From the NCBI GenBank assembly GCA_950022295.1, contig OX465596.1, positions 215,605,501 to 215,669,500 of the forward strand: DNA of 64,000 nt, in the 5' to 3' direction. Under the pieces are notes generated by a model. That model was not told the DNA's origin. It ran no database searches and saw nothing but the letters and a program-made list of their open reading frames with translations. Shown here piece by piece: positions 33,913-47,082 of this stretch. Every line of letters starts with the position of its first letter. Position 1 is the stretch's first letter. Source of the stretch: Bromus sterilis (taxonomy: Eukaryota; Streptophyta; Magnoliopsida; Poales; Poaceae). Position numbers and translations under genes: made by a program.

Positions 33913-34954
33913 ACTCGCCCCTACTCAAAAGAATCTCGTCCCGAGATTCAGAAGTCTGCGGGAGGAAGGAGGGGTACTCGGCACTGAGACGGTCTTCTCT
34001 TTCCCACGTGGCTTCTTTCTCAGAGTGGTGTGACCATTGCACTTTCAGAAACATAATCTTCTGATAACGAGTGACATGCTCTGCGTAATCAAGAATACGA
34101 ACGGGGTATTCTCGATAAGAAAGGTCATATTGGAGATCAAGCGTTTCATGGTCGACTTCGCGGATGGGGTCCTTGAAGCAACGCCTGAGTTGCGACACAT
34201 GGAATACATCATGTACTCGGGAAAGGTGCGGGGGTAGTTCAAGTTGGTAGGAAACTTCTCCATGTTTAGCAAGAATGCGGAAAGGTCCAATGTAACGTGG
34301 GGCCAACTTGCCTTTGATACCGAATCGTTGGGTTCCGTTCAAAGGAGTAACCCGAAGGTAAGCCTTCTCATCTAGATTGTAGCTTTCTTGCCTATGATGA
34401 CGATCATAGTAGGTTTTTTGACCAGAATGGGCTGCTTTCAATTGATCACGAACAATGCGAACTTGCTCTTCTGCTTTCTTGATCTTATTCGATCCGAAGA
34501 ATTGTGTTTCACCGGTTTCTGACCAGTTTAGGGGTGTTCGACATCTACGTCCATAGAGGAGTTGAAAAGGAGCCATGTTCAGACTAGATTGGAAACTATT
34601 GTTATAAGTAAATTCTGCAAATGGAAGAGACTTCTCCCCATTCTTTCCGAATGAGATAACACAAGCTCTGAGCATGTCTTTGGGAATTTGGTTAACCCTT
34701 TCAACTTGACCGCTAGACTGAGGATGGGAAGCTGTACTAAAGGAGAGATGAGTTCCCATAGCATTTTGAAAGCTTCCCCAAAATCTAGAGGTGAAAAGGC
34801 TACCACGATCAGAATTGATTTCCAAAGGAACACCATGAAAAGACACAATTCTAGAGATATACAAGTCCGCTAACTGGCTCGCAGTTATGGACTCGTGAAT
34901 GGGAAGGAAGTGAACAACTTTGGAAAGTCTATCAACGACAACAAAGATGGCATC
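33836..34954 (-). pseudogene. Minus chromovirus: integrase core end and chromodomain
   Basis: Open from the copia junction (34954) through the second Asp (NSDRG) and Glu (VERVNQ) of the integrase triad, a GPFRI motif and the chromodomain. It continues 75 bases into the 3' LTR before a stop. The first catalytic Asp lies on the far side of the copia insertion and is changed there. It joins 48506 in frame across the GCATC duplication. Confidence 0.9.
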
Positions 34955-36386
34955 TGAAAGTGCAATATATCGACCAGAGGGGGGTGAATGGGAGATTTTC
35001 AATTTTAATACCAGATTTTGGTTTTCTTCAGGACTGAAGCAATCATGAAGTTGAAGAAGTAACCAAAATCATGAAGAAATGAAACTTCACAGAATTTAAT
35101 CATTAGGGCAGCTCATCATAACGCAACAGAAATAAATCAATTCAGATAAGCAGAGGTGCTTCAGATGCATAATATGAAGACAAAGAGCAGAGGGAAAGCT
35201 GAAGCATAAGAAGTCAACATAGCAAATACTGAAGCTTAAGAGGTTGAAAAGATAGCACCAGAAATTGAAGACATTGGTTTGGTAGACCATTTCAAGTTGC
35301 TATGACAACTCTACGTCTGGTTGGAGAGGCTGAGATTCAACTCAGAAGACATAGTCTTCACCTTGTTCTCCTTGAACTAGAGTCCTCAGACTCCGTCCAA
35401 TAACTCAGGTTAGTCTTCAAGGTAGACTCCCGAAACCTTCACAGACTCAGTCACTCCGGGAAGTCACAATTGCATCTTGACTTCCTCAGACTGAAGAATT
35501 CTACACCGGCTGGAAGATCACAATCTTCAAGAGTAAAAAGCTTCGGATCACTCGAACCGACTTCCTCAGAAATGCTCAACTACTCAGGCTGGTGTTTTTC
35601 CTCACATAGGTTCTTCAGTTTCCTCATAGGTGGGTTGCTCTCAAATGACAAGTGTCAGTTTTTCTCTCGGAGCAGCCAACCCACAAATGGGGCTGGGGGT
35701 GGCTATTTATAGCCGCGGAGCAACGCGAGGTGAAAGGACATAAATGCCCATGCATGCAATTACTCTCATGCCCTCGGAAAGGACCGTTGCTAGACAAGTT
35801 CTAGCCTCTCACCACGCAACACGTGGCACGGTCAAAGTATTCTCTCTCCTAACGATTTTCAGAAGAGTCGCACTAGCGATCTTCAGACTCCTCAACCGAA
35901 GTTAGTTACCTCAGTGTCCTGAAGAACAACGTCTCAGACACCCGAGGACTGAACTTCTACTGCAGGAGATTTCCTCATGGTTTTTTTCAGGATTTCTAAT
36001 TGAGCGCTTCCTCAGAAATACAGAACTCATTTTCCTCAACCCCTCCAACAGTGCGGTGATTTCCTACGACTCAAGAAGTATAAAAAGTCTTAGCGAAGAC
36101 TACGCTTCAACTTCGTCTTCAGCGCGGACGTCCTCAGGATCGTCCTCAGCTTCAGCTTCAACCGAACGCTTCAGGATCCTGATTCCTCAGGATTTCGCGC
36201 AACTTCATTCTTCAGGAAACGCACCGATTTCTCCAATGTTCCTCAACATTTTGGGGGGTCGACATTGGTGGTTAAACACCTCATCAGGAACTATTCTCCT
36301 GTGTATACTCACAAACACATCAGCCCCTTAACTGTTTTGTCATCAAACTCCAAAACCTCAAGGGGAGGGCACTTGATGCACTTACA
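34955..36386 (-). repeat. 3' LTR of the env-like copia element
   Basis: 1432 bp. TATA box CTATAAATA at 35704-35712 (minus). Many CTCAGGA/TCCTCAG and GAAGA repeats. No gene; the short plus-strand frames are shadows. Confidence 0.93.
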
Positions 36387-36400
36387 ATCTCCCACTTTTT
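36387..36400 (-). promoter_or_regulatory. Polypurine tract of the env-like copia element
   Basis: AAAAAGTGGGAGAT on the minus strand, directly before the 3' LTR start TGTAAGTG. Confidence 0.75.
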
Positions 36401-36901
36401 GGTGATTTGATGACAATCAGGTTAAACTTCAACAGGGATAAAATTATGAGTTTGAGGAATAAAAACTTTGAAGACCATTTCTATCATTAAGCTGGATATA
36501 ATGAAGCTCCCCCTGAGGATATGCATATGAGTTGAAGAATTTTAATACCAAAAGCATTTTGAGGTATATGAGGAGCTCCCCCTATATCCAGGCATTTTTG
36601 AAGCAGTGCATGTTATGAAGTGTTTGAGGAATTTAAACAACGCACTGAGAGATGTGTTTGCAAAGACAATCACATGCATATATGATAAAATTGAGGAAAT
36701 AGCATGAGGTAACTGAAGAATAGTATCAGGAAAACACCAAAATAAGAGTTTACAACTCGTTACAAGAAAATCTGAAGAACGAGAGTTGTAACTGAAGAAC
36801 CTCCTAACTAAAACCCGCTTCAAGACTAACAGATTTCTCCCCCTTTGTCATAAAATGAACAGAAAGGGAAAAACTGAAGCTAACGCCCCTTTGAAGATGC
36901 T

Positions 36902-39900
36902 TCAAGGCTGAGGTGAGTCACGCCTGAGGCAATCCGTGGCAGTGTGAGGGCAGGCAGCAGTGTCTTCAGCTTCTTCAGCAGTCAACTCCAGGTTTGAAGA
37001 ATAAGAATCCATGGCCGGAGGAGGAGTTGTGCAGCGTCTGAATTGCTTCGGGGGTTTGATTGCAGGAATCGGAGGCTTTTGAAGATCCAGATTTGCAAGG
37101 TCTGCAGGGGTGATTACTTCTTTCATCAAGGCATCGAGATGTTGATATGTATGATGAGTGTACTGATGTACTTTCTTCACTGAAGAATGCGTCTGAGCCA
37201 TGTAGCTGAGGATTTCGGTAAACTGACGCTTCACCCAATCATGATTTCGGTCAACCTTCTGATGAAGACTAATCAGAAGCTCTCGGTCTGTCATCACTCG
37301 ACCCTGAGTCGTGTCCTCGGTAGAGGCATGAGTGCTTGTTTCATCAGTAGTGCGAGACTGAGGATGACTAATGTTTCCACCAAGGGAATTGGTCGGGAGA
37401 ACTTCTTCATAGAATATGCCTTTGCCCTTATCATTTGAAGCAATCGTATGCTGAAGCACTTCGATAGGCGGCAGATATGTCCGATGATTCGGGTGATCAG
37501 GTTGGAAATCAATACCAGTCGTGGCTCGGATGAGCTTCATGATCCATGGCGCATATGGCTTCAGGATATGAGGATTCTGTGCTGCATCCACCAGAGTTCT
37601 GAAGAAGAAGTCAGGAACGTTGATTGGCCCAGACAAGCAGAGGTTGTGGAGTATGTTCTTCACGATGCCAATTACTTCTTCAGCAGAGGATTCATAGCCT
37701 TTAATGGGGAAGAAAGTCTTCGCCAGAATCCGATACAGTGTACTTGGCAGATACAGAAGCTCAGAGACTGGAAACTTTGTGAGAGCTGGGGCTTCAGGTG
37801 CCTGAGGCTTCATAATCATGTTCATCAGGTCATCTCAAAGAATTTGAGACCCATACGAGAAAGCAGTTGGGGAAGTGCACTGAGGAAACTCAAGAATGGC
37901 AATTGCTTAAGGAACAGTGATGGTGTAGTGATGATGCTCAGTCATCCACTCGAGGACCCAGGTGTTGATATCTAGAGGATCTCCTGAAACATACAAAGTT
38001 GCATAAAACTGGAGCACAAGCTCTTCATTCTAGTGAATGCATTCGGAGCAGAACTGAAGCAGCTTGGCATGATGCAGATCCTGAAGCACACTGTTGGAGC
38101 AGGGAAGGGCTTCCATATCCATTAGAGGAATATGCTTGTGAGGGAACAGTTTGTTTTGCTTATAGAGAACTGAAGCATAATAGTTCTTCTGAGTGGCAGT
38201 CCAGAACCTCAGCAGCTTTCGAGGTGGAGCAGAATGATATGGATTGTGAATCCCCTCTTGGAAGAAACTCATGGCATTGAAGAAATCAGTAGCATCGAAG
38301 CTTGGGGTATCATCAGCTTCAAGGTCACGGAAGAATGGTTGCTTCTTCTTCGGACACAAGGACCGAGCTTGAACTGGGCCTTGAGGTGGTGGAGACGCTT
38401 GAGGCACTTCAATCTGAAGAGAGGCGTGAGGCTGAGGCGGAGGTGTTGAGGCTTCAGGCATAGACGTGTTGAGGTCCTTGGGAAGACGAGGTGATGTTGC
38501 CTGTTTGTCTTCAGTGCCATCCTTTGAGGCTTCAGCATGAGAATTTGTGCTGTTTTCTGCTTCAGGAGGAGCATTTGTGCTGTGCTCGGCTTCAGCTTCA
38601 GTTTCAGCGGCGGGAGGATCTGGCTTAGGATCAGCAGTGGTAGTTGCAGCAGCATGTATCAGTAGTAGTGGTTGTTGCAGCATCAGTATCAGCAGCAGTA
38701 TTTGTGGGAGCACTTGTGGCTTCTGGGTCATCAGCATCAGACGCTGAGGACGATGCACCAACTGATTCTTCAGACTGCAGAGAAGTATCGGGAAGCACCT
38801 CGGTCACGGTGGGGGAGTGAGGCTCAGGTGAGAAGATAGTATGGATGGGCGAGTTGGTCAGCCCATAATCCTCATCATGGACCCGAGGAGTTCCATGATC
38901 CATAATGTCGACGTCCATGTCCTCAACTTCAGTGATAGTCAGTGGTGGTGGGGACAGAGGAGATGGAACAATGGGTGTTGCAGTAGGGGGTGGAGTGAAG
39001 ACGATTAAGCTGCGCTGTGGATTTGGAGGTGGAGTTGAGGCAGCAGTAATGAGACCGGTGGTATCAGCGACATTTGATGCCGGAGGAGCTGAGGAAAGTG
39101 GTGTAGCATCAATGGGGTCCTCAACAGCAGGCTTCTTTGCAGCAGGTGGAGTGGAGGGTTGGGCTTCAGGCAGGCGCTTGAGGCTTTTGGCAGAGGCAGC
39201 AGGGGGTACTGAGGAAGCAGGCTGTCGAAGCTTCATCAACTTTGTCATCCGCTGAGACATCCGTTCCTTGGATTTGCCTATATAAGCACGGTTGGCAGCA
39301 CACTCAGTGTTGAGGCGTTGAACTTCACATTGATGCTCTATAAACTCCTGAGGAGTAACATCAGTGATAGGTTTATTTTTGAAGTCACTGAGGACTTTCT
39401 TCAGTTTGGCCTTCAACTGTTTCTGAAGATCACGTTGATGAATCTCATTTATGAGGAACTGTTGAACATAGAACTTGATGTCTTTAGGAATGTCCAAATC
39501 ATGAAGAGGAGTGTCAGGCTTGACAGACCAAATTTCGATGTACTCCAAGATCTTCTTGGGATCAAGGAGAAGCGGGATTTCTGAACCCGTTGCTTCAGCT
39601 TTGCGTCTGGCTGCAGCACGCACATATTCAATCTTATCTTCTTCAGTGGCGACGAAGCCGGCAAAATCCTCAAATTCATCTTCATCATCAGAGGTTTGAG
39701 GAGTATGAGGAATGGCGCCACGCATAGCAGTTTTCTTTGGTGAGGGGAGTGGGCCGCGTTGAAGAACAGTTTTGGTCTTCAACTGAGACTTAGGCATTGT
39801 GGTTGAGGCCTCAGGAGTATTACCAGATTCATCAGTACGAATCCTTGAGGAAGGGGCAGCACCATCTGTGCCTTGGCATGAGGAACCACGAACTTGAGGC

Positions 39901-40367
39901 GTAGCTGAGGACTTCTGAGAGGGCTTGATGCCAGGAGCCTTTTTGCGGTGCTGAGGTGGATGTTGTGGCTGAGGTTGAGACGGAGCCTCAGGTGGGAGCT
40001 GAATTGAGGCAGTCAAATCACGGACCAGATTCTTGACACGGCTGCGACTGCGCTTGAGGTATTGCTCATATGCCTCAGGAAAGTCATCCGGGGTGTGCAT
40101 TGTTGTGGGATCAGGAGTGACGCCTAGTGCAGGTGGAGATCGAGCCTTGATACCCAAGGTCTTCAGCGGCGGATTGACAGCAAACATTTCCTCATGCTGA
40201 GGATTAAGCCAATGATATGCTACCCAACGCTTGGCCCATTCTCTTGTGATCTTCTGGACCCTTTTCTTGCGATCTTCAGCAGTTTCACGTTCGGGAATCT
40301 TCAGCTTCTCATAGAGCTCAGGAGGTAGGTCTTTAGCAGTATCAGTGAGCTTACGCCGAGGAGCCAT
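36902..40367 (-). pseudogene. Env-like/extra 3' ORF of the copia element
   Basis: Begins at ATG 40367 (MAPRRKL). The first part (to about 38660) is basic, then a Pro/Gln- and acid-rich linker, a helical Lys-rich region near 39400, and a long Pro/Ala/Thr-rich stretch. A frameshift near 38660-38700 moves reading to a second frame that carries LVLQFYATLYVSGDP and continues to 36902, with in-frame stops near 38030, 37905 and 37830. This second part recalls the plant 'putative transposon protein' (Transposase_32-like) family, found in such 3' ORFs; that is tentative. About 1150 codons originally. I see no convincing signal peptide or membrane segment. A TATA-like site stands about 196 bases upstream. 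Function in this lineage is unknown; 'env-like' reflects position only. Confidence 0.7.
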
Positions 40368-40562
40368 TTTCTTCAGTGGTGGAGACTGAGGAATGGCTCG
40401 TTCAAGCTGAGCAGAACTGAGGCGAATGCTAAGGAACCACGAGTCTTCGTCCCCGGCGACGGCGAACTCCGGCGACGTTAGCACGAGAGCTTGAAGAGCT
40501 CAAGAGCGGCGCGAGAGTGAGAGAAGCGGTGGGGGTAAATGACCGGGGCGGGGGGTAGAGTG

Positions 40563-40571
40563 CTATTTATA
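40563..40571 (-). promoter_or_regulatory. TATA-like box upstream of the env-like ORF
   Basis: TATAAATAG on the minus strand, followed by a C/T-rich stretch and the ATG at 40367. It has the layout of a plant core promoter inside the element. Confidence 0.5.
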
Positions 40572-40572
40572 A

Positions 40573-41237
40573 AGGGGTGAAAGCTGAGGGGTTGCGAAAT
40601 TTGTGGAACAGATTGCCCCTGATTATTGGGATCCTCAGTGGATATTCTAATGGTAGATAAGCACGACGTGCGGTAAAATCGCAATGAATTGAAGACAGTT
40701 GTAACTGTAAATCCTTGATTTTAGGAACTTGAGGACAAGGGCTGAGGATGAAGACAAATGGTCTCAGGCTGATGATGAAGACTAATGGTCTCAGCCTGAG
40801 GAATACAAGATTTCCGTATGAACGCATATGAGATAGACAGATTAGATAAGTGAGCACAGAGAGACGGGTCCGATCACGTTCACCTAGATGAAGAAGCAAA
40901 AGCTGAAGAACAATAACTATAGGTGAACGCTGTTGAGGACAAACACGGAAGTCATCAGTAATGAAGATTTCAAATCTTGAGGAAGCTGAGGAACAACAAA
41001 TCATGAGGTGTTTGGGCGGTGGCGCTACCCACCTTATAGGGAATGAGACACTTGATAACATATAATTGTCTTATGGATCTTGAGTCAATTCCACGTTAAT
41101 TTCTTCGCACTTAGCAAGGTAGTTCCTCATGATTTGAGGAGTACGACGCATCGTGTGTTGTACATCAGGATTCTTCAATATTGTTTAAGCGTTAGGATGT
41201 GTGTCCATTCACTGGACGTTTGAGGAATCTAAGATAT
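40573..41237 (-). other. Spacer between copia pol and the env-like ORF
   Basis: About 660 bases. Pol ends near 41180 after RNase H. A 164-codon frame (41061-40567) shows no recognised motif and overlaps the TATA-like site, so I do not call it a gene. Promoter elements for the env-like ORF may lie here. Confidence 0.5.
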
Positions 41238-44200
41238 TTAGCTCACACACGTCAGAGTGCTAAATCGCTTCTCATCCAAAGGCTTAGTGAATATATCAGC
41301 AAGTTGGTCTTCAGTCTTCACGTGGCTGATGATGATGTCTTCCTTCAATACATGATCCCGACGAAAGTGATACCGAATCTCAATATGCTTCGTCCTCGAG
41401 TGTTGTACTGGATTCTGAGATATCTTGATGGCGCTCTCATTGTCACATAGTAGTGGTACTTTATTCAGGTTGATGGCGTAGTCCTTCAGAGTTTGCGTCA
41501 TCCAAAGAAGCTGTGATCAGCTAGCACCAGCAGCAATGTATTCAGCTTCAGCAGTAGAGAGGGATACGCAGTTCTTCTTCTTCGATGACCAGCACACAAG
41601 AGAACGTCCGAGGAAATGACATGTTCCTGAGGTAGACTTCCGATCCACTCGATCTCCAGCATAATCTGAGTCAGAGTACCCAACGAGATCCAGCTGTGTG
41701 CCTTTTGGATACCATAAGCCTAGCGACGGGGTGTGAGCCAAATATCGAAGAATTCGTTTCACCGCTTGGTGATGCGATTTCTTAGGTGCCGCTTGGAATT
41801 GGGCACACATGCAAACGCTCAACATTATATCAGGCCTAGATGCACACATATATAGCAGAGAACCTATCATGGAGCGGTATACCTTTTGATCGTAGTCCTT
41901 GCCATTTTCATCAGGGCCAAGTTGTCCATTTGTAGGCATTGGTTTCTTGATGCCCTTGCAGTCTTGCATCCCGAATTTCCTCAGGCACTCCTTGAGGTAC
42001 TTCTCCTGGGAGATGAAGATGCCGTTGCGTTGTTGAAGAATTTGGATCCCTAAGAAGAACTTCAGTTCGCCCATCATGGACATCTGATATTGTTCACTCA
42101 TCAAGAATGCAAATTCTTCACTGTATTTCTTGTTAGAGCATCCAAATATTATGTCATCAACATAAATTTGACATATGAATAATGCACCATCATATCGTTT
42201 TGTGAAAAGAGTTGGATCGAGGGAACCAGATTTGAAGCCCTTGCTGATGAGGAAGTCCCTTAGTGTGTCATACAAAGCCCGAGGGGCTTGCTTCAGTCCA
42301 TAGAGTGCTTTCTTCAATCTGTACACCATATCAGGTTTCTTTGCATCTTCAAAACCTAGAGGTTGAGCAACATATACTTCTTCCTCGATATTACCATTGA
42401 GGAAAGCACTTTTCACATCCATTTGATATAACTTGATATTATGATGGTTAGCGAATGCAAGCATAATACGAACGGACTCAAGTCTAGCAACATGAGCGAA
42501 GGTTTCACCGAAGTCGATCCCCTCGACTTGTGTATATCCGTGAGCTACGAGACGAGCTTTGTTTCTGATGACTTGTCCATCTTCATCGAGTTTGTTGCGG
42601 TAGATCCACTTCGTGCCGATGACATTGTGAACTCGAGGATCAGGACGTTTGACTAATTCCCAAACATCATTCAGTTTGAATTGAAGAAGTTCGTCTTGCA
42701 TTGCCTGAATCCATTCCGCTTCTTGGAATGCTTCGGTGACTTTGGTGGGCTCTGAAATTGATACAAACGAGAAATGCCCACAAAAGTTAGCTATACGATT
42801 AGCTCTTGCACGAGTAAGAGGACCTGGTAGGTTGACGTCAGCGAGGATTCTGTCCACTTGAACTTCATTTGCCACACGAGGAAGTCAAGGAGGATGATCT
42901 TGAGGCGCATCTTCATCACAGTCGTCAGATTCATTTGCATCTGCTTTAGGTGCTTCAGGAGCTTCAGGGGTATCAGAAGCCTCAGGATCAGGATCGTCAT
43001 CAGGATTATTTTCATCAGGATTTGGATGTTCTTCAGGAGCAGGAGGTATGTGGATTTCTTCAGGATGATCCACAGGAATGATATCACCAACACCCATCTT
43101 CTTGATCTGTTCTTCAGGTGGTGCTTCATCTAAATCATGTGGCAGGTGCTCTCTTTGGGAGCCATTAGATTCATCAAATCACACGTCTACAGTCTCAACA
43201 ATTTTATAATGACTAATATTGAAGACTCTGTAGGTGTGCGAGTTTGGGTGCAAATTTGGACTGGTGATGAGGATATGGAATCCAGCAAGGTGCACCAAAT
43301 ACTTTGAAATAACTTACATTGGGTTTCTTACCGACCATTAACTCGTATGATGTTTTATTGAAGAACTTGTGAAGATACACTCGATTGACGATGTGGCATG
43401 CAGTGTTGATTGCTTCAGCCCACCACTTGAGTGGAGTGTTGTACTCAGCCAGCATCGTCCGAGCCATCTCGATGAGAGTTCGGTTCTTCCTCTCAACAAC
43501 TCCATTTTGCTGAGGAGTGTAAGGCGCAGAGAATTCATGAGTGATTCCCGAGTCATCGAGGAATTCTTCCACACCGAAGTTTTTGAACTCAGTGCGGTTG
43601 TCGCTTCGAATGTGCTTGATCTTCAGGTTGTAGTTGTTCATGACTCGCAGGGCGAAGCGCTTGAGGATCGCTGGGGTTTCTGACTTATAGAGAAGAAAAT
43701 GCACCCAAGTGTATCGTGAGAAGTCATCAACAATAACAAGACCATACATATTACCTCCAAAGCTTGAATACTTTGGAGGACCGAATAGATCCATGTGAAG
43801 CAATTCCAGAGGTCTTGTAGTAGTCATGATGGTCTTGGCAGGATGCTTGACCTTGGTCATCTTTCCAACTTCGCACGCACCACACAGCCGGTCCTTTGAG
43901 AATCTGATTTCCTCAATCCCGAGAACATATTTCTTCAGCACCAGTTTCTGGAGATTCATCATTCCGGCGTGGCCGAGTCTTTAATGCCATAGCCAGCATT
44001 CTAAAGCTCGAGCCATGAGGCATGTAGCAATCTGAGGACCTTCAGATAAATCTACAATATATAGATCACCTTTCCTAACTCCACTGAAGACAATGGAGTT
44101 ATCGCTAACCATATAGACAATACAACCATATTTTCCGAAGACAACAACGAGATCAAGATCACGGAGCATAGATACATACATCAAGTTGTATCCAAGTGAT

Positions 44201-44614
44201 TCAACAAGCATGAATTTATCAATGTGTTGGTCTCGAGAGATAGCCACTCTGTCGAGACCCAATACCTTACTTTTACCTTTATCAGCGAAGGTGATGGTTT
44301 TCTTTGAAGAAGGACTCAGTGATGATTCCATAAGAAGGCTTCTGTCACCAGTCATGTGATTTGTACATCCACTGTCCATCACCCATTCAGTCTTTCCCTG
44401 CAAAGGAATTAGTATCTCATACAACAAGTTATGGGCCAGTCTCAGTTTGAGGAATTTATGGTTCCTCAGAATTAATTCCTCAGGATGTTCCTCAGGATTG
44501 ATTCTATGAAACCAAACAATATAAATATCCTTCAACTGACTCAAATGATGTTGTCCTGGGCATATGATCTGTAGAATTTGTAATTGCCTCAGGACATGTC
44601 CCTGCAAGGATGAT
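41190..44614 (-). pseudogene. Copia pol: protease, integrase, RT and RNase H
   Basis: Reading leftward: protease with MDSGCTNHMTG (about 44370); GAG-pre-integrase region with C-X2-C (GACEVGK lacks one Cys spacing but keeps LCGAC); integrase core (HMDLFGPP, IRSDNRTEF, NGVVERKNRT); then RT (43000-41900, with YVDDIIFG at about 42160) and RNase H (41690-41240, ADIFTKP). Breaks: stop at 43981-43983 (WLWH*), a frameshift near 43249 with an apparent loss of about a dozen codons after FAPK, stops near 43165 and 42885, and a stop at 41517-41519. The second integrase Asp is kept, but Gly is Arg beside it (DNRTEF for DNGTEF-like). Confidence 0.9.
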
Positions 44615-47016
44615 TAGTTCTTAACCACCCACATCTTAATGCGTGGTCTTGAGGCACATGAGGACTGATGAGAGTGATGAGACCTAATGGGGTGTGAGAT
44701 GGTGACATCAGGATAAACAAATGAATAAGCATTCTTATGAGGGGCTTCTCTGTGAACAAAATGGTTAGCAGATACATGATTATAATCATTTCCTTTTGAG
44801 GTATCGTCCTCAGATGATATCCTCAGCTCATTTGCATCTGCATTCACAGGAAGGTTAGTGATGAGGTCCTTCTGAACCCAGATCTGCTTGACTGGAGGAC
44901 CGTTCCTGCAGTTAGTTCTGATGTATCTGGCAAATACCTCACCATTAACAATCTTAAACAGTTTATAGTTTGAGTCAAAAGCCTCAATCATCACATCATA
45001 AGAAACAACATCATAACCAGATAAAGTATAGGGATCAGGAGGAGGCATCATTGCCCGAACCCAAGTGGTCTCTGGATATTGTTCAGGTTTCCAGTAAGAC
45101 CCATCAGGGTTGAGTTTCCGAGTGAATGCGACACCTTCTTTCCTCGGGTTCCTGTTGAGGATCTGTTTCTTGAGGATGTCACAAAGAGTCTGATGTCCTT
45201 TCAGGCTCTTGAACATGCCAGTTTCCAGTAGACTCTTCAACCTAGCATTTTCTTCAGCAATGTCTATGGTATCCTCAGATGAGGGTTTAGATACCACAGA
45301 GGCAATAGAAATAACAGAGTCTGAAGACATTAAGGAACTAGGTACAGAGATGATACGATCATGTTCAATGCATTTTAAACAGGGAGGATTAAATCCTTCT
45401 TGTGGCATGATGATTTGTTGGGAGAGGAGTGAATCATTTTCTTCCCTCAGATCGTCATGAGACATCCTTACGCGTTCAAGTTCTTGTTTACTCATGAGGA
45501 ACTCATGAGCTAGCTTTTCATGATCGGTAAGGAGTGCCTCATGACGATTGAACAAGTCATCAAACTTTGACTGAAGAATTTTTGATTCATCAGTCAACTT
45601 TTGAGTCTTCGTCATTTCCTCAACCAACATATCGTCACTCTTGTTTAGTGAGATCTGGATCTTTTCAATTGCACGTTGTTGCTTAGCTGCAAGTTTAGCA
45701 AGTTTAGCATAGTTTTCATCAGGTTCTTCATCAGAGGGATCATCTGATGATGAGTAAGAAGATACCTTGGAGGACTTGGCCATGAAGCAGAAGGCAGGGG
45801 TTGTGTCTTTAGCTTCATCATCAACATGTGATAGACCAGATTCCTCAGTGCTGAAGATTGACTTGGAGACAAGTGACGTGGCAAGAGCCAGACCGGGCAC
45901 ACCCTCAGATTCTTCAGATTCTTCTTCCTCGGCATCAGGGTTGGAACCAGATTCCTCCGAGTCCAGTTCTTTGCCGAGATATGCGCGAGCCTTACGGGAA
46001 TTGCTATTCCTGTATCCAGCAGACTTTGAGGATCTTGAGGATTTCTTCTTTGTCTTTTCATCAGAACTGTCATCTTTCACTTTCTTCTTCTTCTTCAGTC
46101 TAGCTTCCTTTTCCCATAGAGGACACTCAGCGATGTAATGCCCAGGTTTCTTGCACTTGTGGTAGACTCTCTTTCTTGTTTCGACAGAGTCATCATCTTT
46201 GCTTTTTCTTGAGGAAGATCTTGAGAAATTTCCGAAACGATTCTTATTCGTGAATCTTTGGACCTTTCTGGTAAGGAGAGCAAGTTCCCGGCTGAGTGTT
46301 TCAGGATCATCAGTATCAGCCTCAAACTCTTCATCAGAGGACACTCTTCATGCTCTAGCTTTTAGCGCGCGGACCTTAGGCGTGGAGTTGTATAAATCTC
46401 GTTTTTCAGAGAGCTTCTGTTCATGAGCATTGAGGCGCTCGAGAATGTCTGCTGGATATAGAGTCTTCAAGTCAGGACTTTCTTGAATCATCAGCGGCAG
46501 GAACTCAAACGAGTCATCCTGTGACCTCAGTAGTTTCTTCACAACCTCATGATCTGTGATATCAGCGACACCTAGTGCTTGAAGTTCATTTGATATGTCA
46601 GTGAGTCTGTCAAAGGTTTGTTGCACGTGCTCATTGTCCAGCCTCTTGAACCTGTTGAAGAGACTGCGAAGTGTATCAACTCGTGAGTCTCGTTGAGCAG
46701 AGACTCCTTCATTGACTTTTGACAGTCTTGTCCATATCTTCTTTGCAGTATCCAGACCACTGATACGGTTGAACTGAGCCTTGTTAAGATGACCACCAAT
46801 GATGCTTCGAGCTTTTGCATCAAGCTGCCAGTTTTTCTTGACGACTTCGGGAGCAGTCATCAGATTAGCTTCAGGAATGCCTTGATCAACAATATCCCAT
46901 AGATCCTTGTCAATGGCTTCAAGATGCATCCTCATCTTGTTCTTCCAGTATGGATAGTCTGTCCCGTCGAAGATGGGGCAGTTTGAGGCAACGCTCATTG
47001 TACCTGAGGTCGACAT
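44615..47016 (-). pseudogene. Copia gag with long coiled-coil extension
   Basis: ATG at 47016. The first 222 codons are a typical copia gag (YPYWKNKM, IWTRLSKV). A TGA at 46350-46348 (CGA in the likely ancestor) interrupts it; the same frame then runs to 44614. The zinc knuckle near 46150 reads Y-H-K-C-K-K-P-G-H-X4-C, so the first Cys has become Tyr. A Lys/Ser/Glu-rich region and about 120 residues of predicted coiled coil (about 45680-45400) follow, then a stretch with no recognised domain before protease. The long gag tail is a lineage trait also seen in the plus copia at 61974-62864. Confidence 0.88.
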
Positions 47017-47068
47017 AACTAAAACTCCAGGTGGTTAAACCGAATCACACAAAACAAGGGAGTACCTT

Positions 47069-47080
47069 GCTCTGATACCA
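47069..47080 (-). promoter_or_regulatory. Primer-binding site of the env-like copia element
   Basis: TGGTATCAGAGC on the minus strand, two bases from the 5' LTR; pairs with initiator tRNA-Met. Confidence 0.92.
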
Positions 47081-47082
47081 AT

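Noticed and set aside
38640..38761. Hydrophobic Leu-rich N-terminus of a 243-codon minus frame (38761-38030) as a membrane segment of the env-like protein
   Set aside because: The upstream part of this frame overlaps the other frame, which carries the real Ala/Thr/Asp-rich sequence; the Leu run is a frameshift artefact.
40567..41061. 164-codon minus frame between copia pol and the env-like ORF
   Set aside because: No motif, overlaps the TATA-like site, and not supported by any related copy in the window.
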